A model generated the notes under the pieces. The model was not told the DNA's origin, searched no databases, and was given only the letters and a program-made list of their open reading frames with translations. A stretch of 64,000 bases of DNA from Nitrospinaceae bacterium. Its GTDB lineage: Bacteria; Nitrospinota; Nitrospinia; Nitrospinales; Nitrospinaceae. How positions within the stretch are numbered: the first letter of the stretch is position 1; each line of letters begins with the position of its first letter. Location of the stretch: NCBI GenBank assembly GCA_024644405.1, contig JAHELC010000007.1:1-64000 (forward strand), in the 5' to 3' direction. Of this stretch, positions 61,298-64,000 are shown in pieces. A program made the position numbers and the translations under genes.

Positions 61298-64000
61298 TAA
61301 AGAGAAGTACGGAGCAGGATATCGAGATTTGCTTTGTAAAAATTCCGGACGTCCCGGGTGGTCTTCTTGTAATCCTCCATAAATGTCCCGGCCTCTTCCG
61401 GAGAATCCGCATAACCCAACAGTCTCGCCAGAACCGCCAATGCCTGCTCATCCTGCGGCAAATGGCTGGAATATTGTTCTGACATCAAGCGCAGGGCACA
61501 CTCCACGTTTCTCAAAAAATGATAGTGCCGGCCCAGGTTCGCGGCCTGGCTGTGATCCAGTATTCCGTAATTCGATAACAGTTGAATGTTCTCGAACGTG
61601 TTGCCGCTTCTTAATTTTGGGTTTCGAAAACCGTGCATCAACTGTAACACCTGAACCGAAAACTCGATATCCGCCAACCCTCCGGCCCCCAGTTTCACGT
61701 CGATGCCTTTCCGGGATTCCTGCGCCAATTCGGTTTCCATGCGATCCCGCAGGCGCGAAATCTCGATCAACGAACCGTATTCCAGCTTGGGGCGGTAGGT
61801 GAAGTTGTGGGCCAGCTGGATGAATTTTTTCCCCACTTCCGGGGAACCGGCGATGAAGCGGGCGCGCGTCATGGCCTGTTGCTCCCATATTTTTCCCCGC
61901 GTTTCAAAGTAATCCTGATAACCCTTGAGTGACAACACCAGCGCTCCCCGGCTGCCCTCGGGGCGCAAATCGGTATCAATTTCGTAAGGCGGGGGCACCT
62001 CAGCCATGATTGAATTCAATTGAAAAATCTTTTGAGCGAGAGAAACGTAAGTGGAAATCAAATCCTCCGAATGCGACACTTGTTTCCCGTCAACCTCCTC
62101 CTGGTACACGAAAACCAGATCCAGGTCCGAACCGAAGTTGATTTCCTGCCCGCCCAGTTTACCCAGCCCGATAATGGCGAAGTGATCCGGTAGATCCTTA
62201 TTACTGCCCGACGACCCTAATTCCCCGCTCGCCAGTTGATACACGGTTTGCAGATAAATATCGGCCAGGTGAGACAAATCCGCCAGTGTACCCGGCACAT
62301 CCGTTTCATGAATGATGAACCTTAACCCGATGCGAAACTCTTCGCCCTGCTTGAATTTTCGGAGGCAGATATTTTTTTCAGAGTGTTCCGCAACCGCCGA
62401 CAACCGGGTCTTCAACTCCTCCATCATCATCGCCGGAGTTTTATAAAGGTACAGCGACTCCTGGTTGGAAATGACATCGATCAGGTTCGGCTGTTTGATC
62501 AACAGGGTGGACAACACGCTGCTGGACCCGAAAAGAATCAGAAGAATTTCGAGAAATTTATGATTGTCCTGAAACACGGTCAAATAGGTTTCGCGGGCGT
62601 GGCTGGCCTCCATAAAGCGTACCAGGTAATCCACTGCGGCATCCGGGTCGGGAACCTTGCGGCACAGGTCCAGCAGTGTCGGCAAAACCGCATAAAAGGT
62701 TTGGATACTTTTTTCGCTGGCGTGGGACAGTTCCGGTCCATCGCGGAGCGTTTTTAAAAACTTGTAGGTGCGTTCGATATTCCTGAAAGGATAGTCTTTC
62801 AGGGTGTTTTCCGTAAACCGTCCTTCCAGCTCCTGTTGGGTGGCCCACTGCTGTGCGGTATCACCCGCCGCCTGCTGGTCTTCATCTTCGGTAAACAGGT
62901 TGGCGTACATATTCCCGACAAACTGCGTATGCCGCTCGAATTCCCGGTTCAACTGCTCCACCAACTGCGGGTAGGAGTCCCCCTGAAATCCCATTTTTCT
63001 TGCCAGGACCGCGAGGTTTTTTGCGTCTTTAGGAAGGTGATAGGTTTGCAGGCCAAAAGAAATCTGCACCCGGTTTTCCAGGTTGCGCAGGAAGATGTAG
63101 GCGTCGCGGAGATTTTCATATTCTTCATCCGTCAGAAATTCACGGTCGTTCAATTTTTTGATCAATGCCGAGGTATTGGGGTCGCGTAAACTCTGGTCAC
63201 GGCCACCGAACAACAGTTGATAGGACTGCACAATGAATTCCACTTCGCGGATGCCGCCAAATCCCAGCTTGATGTGTCCTTTTTCTAATTGATTCTTCTT
63301 TAAGTTCAGATCCACTTTTTTCTTCAGCGACTTGACTTCCTCGATGGCGTTGAAGTCCAGACTTCTGCGGTATACAAACGGACGGATCATGGTTAAAAAT
63401 TCCTTGCCCAGAGCCTGGCTGCCAGCGGAGACCCGCGCTTTGATGAGGGCCTGCCGCTCCCAGGTGCGTCCCCAGGATTCGTAATACGTCTCGCAACTGG
63501 TGAGAGAGTTGACCAGGTCTCCGCTTTTCCCATCCGGCCGGAGATCGAGATCGACCCGGAATACATTCCCTTCCGCGGTGATATCGTGAATGGTTTTGGT
63601 AATCAATTGTCCGAGCTTGGTGTGGAATTCATGATTACTGAGTTGGGTTTGCGACTCTCCCACCTGGGTCTCTCCCGCGCTGGAAGTGTAGATGTAGATC
63701 AAGTCGATGTCGGAGCTGTAGTTGAGTTCACGTCCGCCCAGCTTGCCCATGGACAGGATGGCGAACTCCGATTCACGGACCTGTCCGTCCGCGTCGGTAA
63801 ACAGGGGCGTGCCGTATTTCTCTTTGAGGATTTTAATTGAATATTCGTAAGCCACCTGCAGACAGACATCGGCCAGGTCGGACAGGCCCTCGACGTTTTC
63901 ACGCAAACTCACCAGGCCCATCAAATCGCGCAAACCCAGGCGGATGTACTCCCGTTTCTTGAATTTTCTCAGGAGGAACGCGGTTTGATCGGTCAATTCA
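61297..64000 (-). CDS. glnE: Glutamine synthetase adenylyltransferase/deadenylylase, N-terminus beyond window
   Basis: ~901 residues visible; the frame is open to the right edge, so roughly the first 80-100 residues are missing. GlnE adds or removes AMP on glutamine synthetase according to PII state. Two nucleotidyltransferase domains are visible: first M-G-K-L-G-G-R-E-L-N-Y-S-S-D-I-D-L (~84-99 of the visible part), second L-G-K-L-G-G-Q-E-I-N-F-G-S-D-L-D-L (~620). Each is preceded by the same K-F-K...R-I-G-L-R segment and followed by D-L-R-P-E/D-G, showing the internal duplication of the family. Converges with cimA. Confidence 0.96.
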   Translation of the reverse strand, partial: ELTDQTAFLLRKFKKREYIRLGLRDLMGLVSLRENVEGLSDLADVCLQVAYEYSIKILKEKYGTPLFTDADGQVRESEFAILSMGKLGGRELNYSSDIDLIYIYTSSAGETQVGESQTQLSNHEFHTKLGQLITKTIHDITAEGNVFRVDLDLRPDGKSGDLVNSLTSCETYYESWGRTWERQALIKARVSAGSQALGKEFLTMIRPFVYRRSLDFNAIEEVKSLKKKVDLNLKKNQLEKGHIKLGFGGIREVEFIVQSYQLLFGGRDQSLRDPNTSALIKKLNDREFLTDEEYENLRDAYIFLRNLENRVQISFGLQTYHLPKDAKNLAVLARKMGFQGDSYPQLVEQLNREFERHTQFVGNMYANLFTEDEDQQAAGDTAQQWATQQELEGRFTENTLKDYPFRNIERTYKFLKTLRDGPELSHASEKSIQTFYAVLPTLLDLCRKVPDPDAAVDYLVRFMEASHARETYLTVFQDNHKFLEILLILFGSSSVLSTLLIKQPNLIDVISNQESLYLYKTPAMMMEELKTRLSAVAEHSEKNICLRKFKQGEEFRIGLRFIIHETDVPGTLADLSHLADIYLQTVYQLASGELGSSGSNKDLPDHFAIIGLGKLGGQEINFGSDLDLVFVYQEEVDGKQVSHSEDLISTYVSLAQKIFQLNSIMAEVPPPYEIDTDLRPEGSRGALVLSLKGYQDYFETRGKIWEQQAMTRARFIAGSPEVGKKFIQLAHNFTYRPKLEYGSLIEISRLRDRMETELAQESRKGIDVKLGAGGLADIEFSVQVLQLMHGFRNPKLRSGNTFENIQLLSNYGILDHSQAANLGRHYHFLRNVECALRLMSEQYSSHLPQDEQALAVLARLLGYADSPEEAGTFMEDYKKTTRDVRNFYKANLDILLRTSL

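Noticed and set aside
1-64000. CRISPR array, integrase, transposase or prophage
   Set aside because: No regularly spaced repeats, no mobility genes and no attachment-site duplication next to the single tRNA were seen.

Overview
The window looks like part of the chromosome of a Gram-negative, hopanoid-making bacterium with heptose-containing lipopolysaccharide. The evidence is squalene-hopene cyclase, hldE/gmhA/hldD, several lipobox proteins and GlnE. Many large TPR and SIR2/TIR-type signalling proteins are present, and most genes are GC-rich. The overall flavour is consistent with Nitrospinota (Nitrospina-like) or a deltaproteobacterial-type relative. This is inference from gene content only: there is no rRNA in the window. 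No transposase, integrase, phage gene or CRISPR array was seen.

Layout. 1-0.4 kb: tail of a PhnE-type permease. 0.5-11.8 kb: SYLF lipid-binding protein, a DinG-type helicase, two TPR proteins (one with a degenerate SIR2 domain), then a run of uncharacterised genes (DUF2786-like, membrane protein, ankyrin, two DUF2007 paralogues). 11.8-15.2 kb (minus strand): rplM-rpsI-argC-argJ, with divergent promoters separating rplM from the squalene-hopene cyclase gene. 17.4-20.5 kb: envelope lipoproteins, a DUF4124 protein, inorganic pyrophosphatase and a 41-aa lipoprotein too short for routine calling. 20.6-26.6 kb (minus): a proteostasis block tRNA-Leu, tig, clpP, clpX, lon behind one strong promoter. 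26.8-33.6 kb: DUF3365 cytochrome, a phosphohexomutase with a hexapeptide acyltransferase-like protein, a CBS-domain cluster and hypotheticals. 33.8-39.9 kb: elbB, then the operon def-fmt-uxs-radC-gmhA-hldE (minus). 39.9-52.3 kb: a MASE1/PAS histidine kinase diverging from a three-gene signalling operon, a pentapeptide-repeat protein, hldD, an M48 peptidase and DUF898 proteins. 52.4-64 kb: metallo-beta-lactamase-fold protein, DUF4912 plus GH57 glucan enzyme, an AT-rich orphan, then ApgM-like/lysC/cimA and a converging, edge-truncated glnE.

The most interesting locus is 42.4-47.4 kb. One tightly packed operon encodes (i) a TPR + SLOG-like + class III nucleotidyl cyclase protein whose usual base-specifying residues are changed, (ii) a membrane-anchored PhnD-like periplasmic binding protein, and (iii) a six-helix PAP2-like membrane protein fused to a TIR domain that keeps its catalytic glutamate. 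This arrangement suggests a cyclic-nucleotide/TIR signalling or defence system (Pycsar-like in logic) wired to an envelope sensor. The assignment is inference and has not been tested. Other oddities are a SIR2-TPR protein lacking both NADase catalytic residues, an ApgM homologue lacking its nucleophile and metal ligands ahead of lysC, and a DinG helicase lacking one of four Fe-S cysteines.
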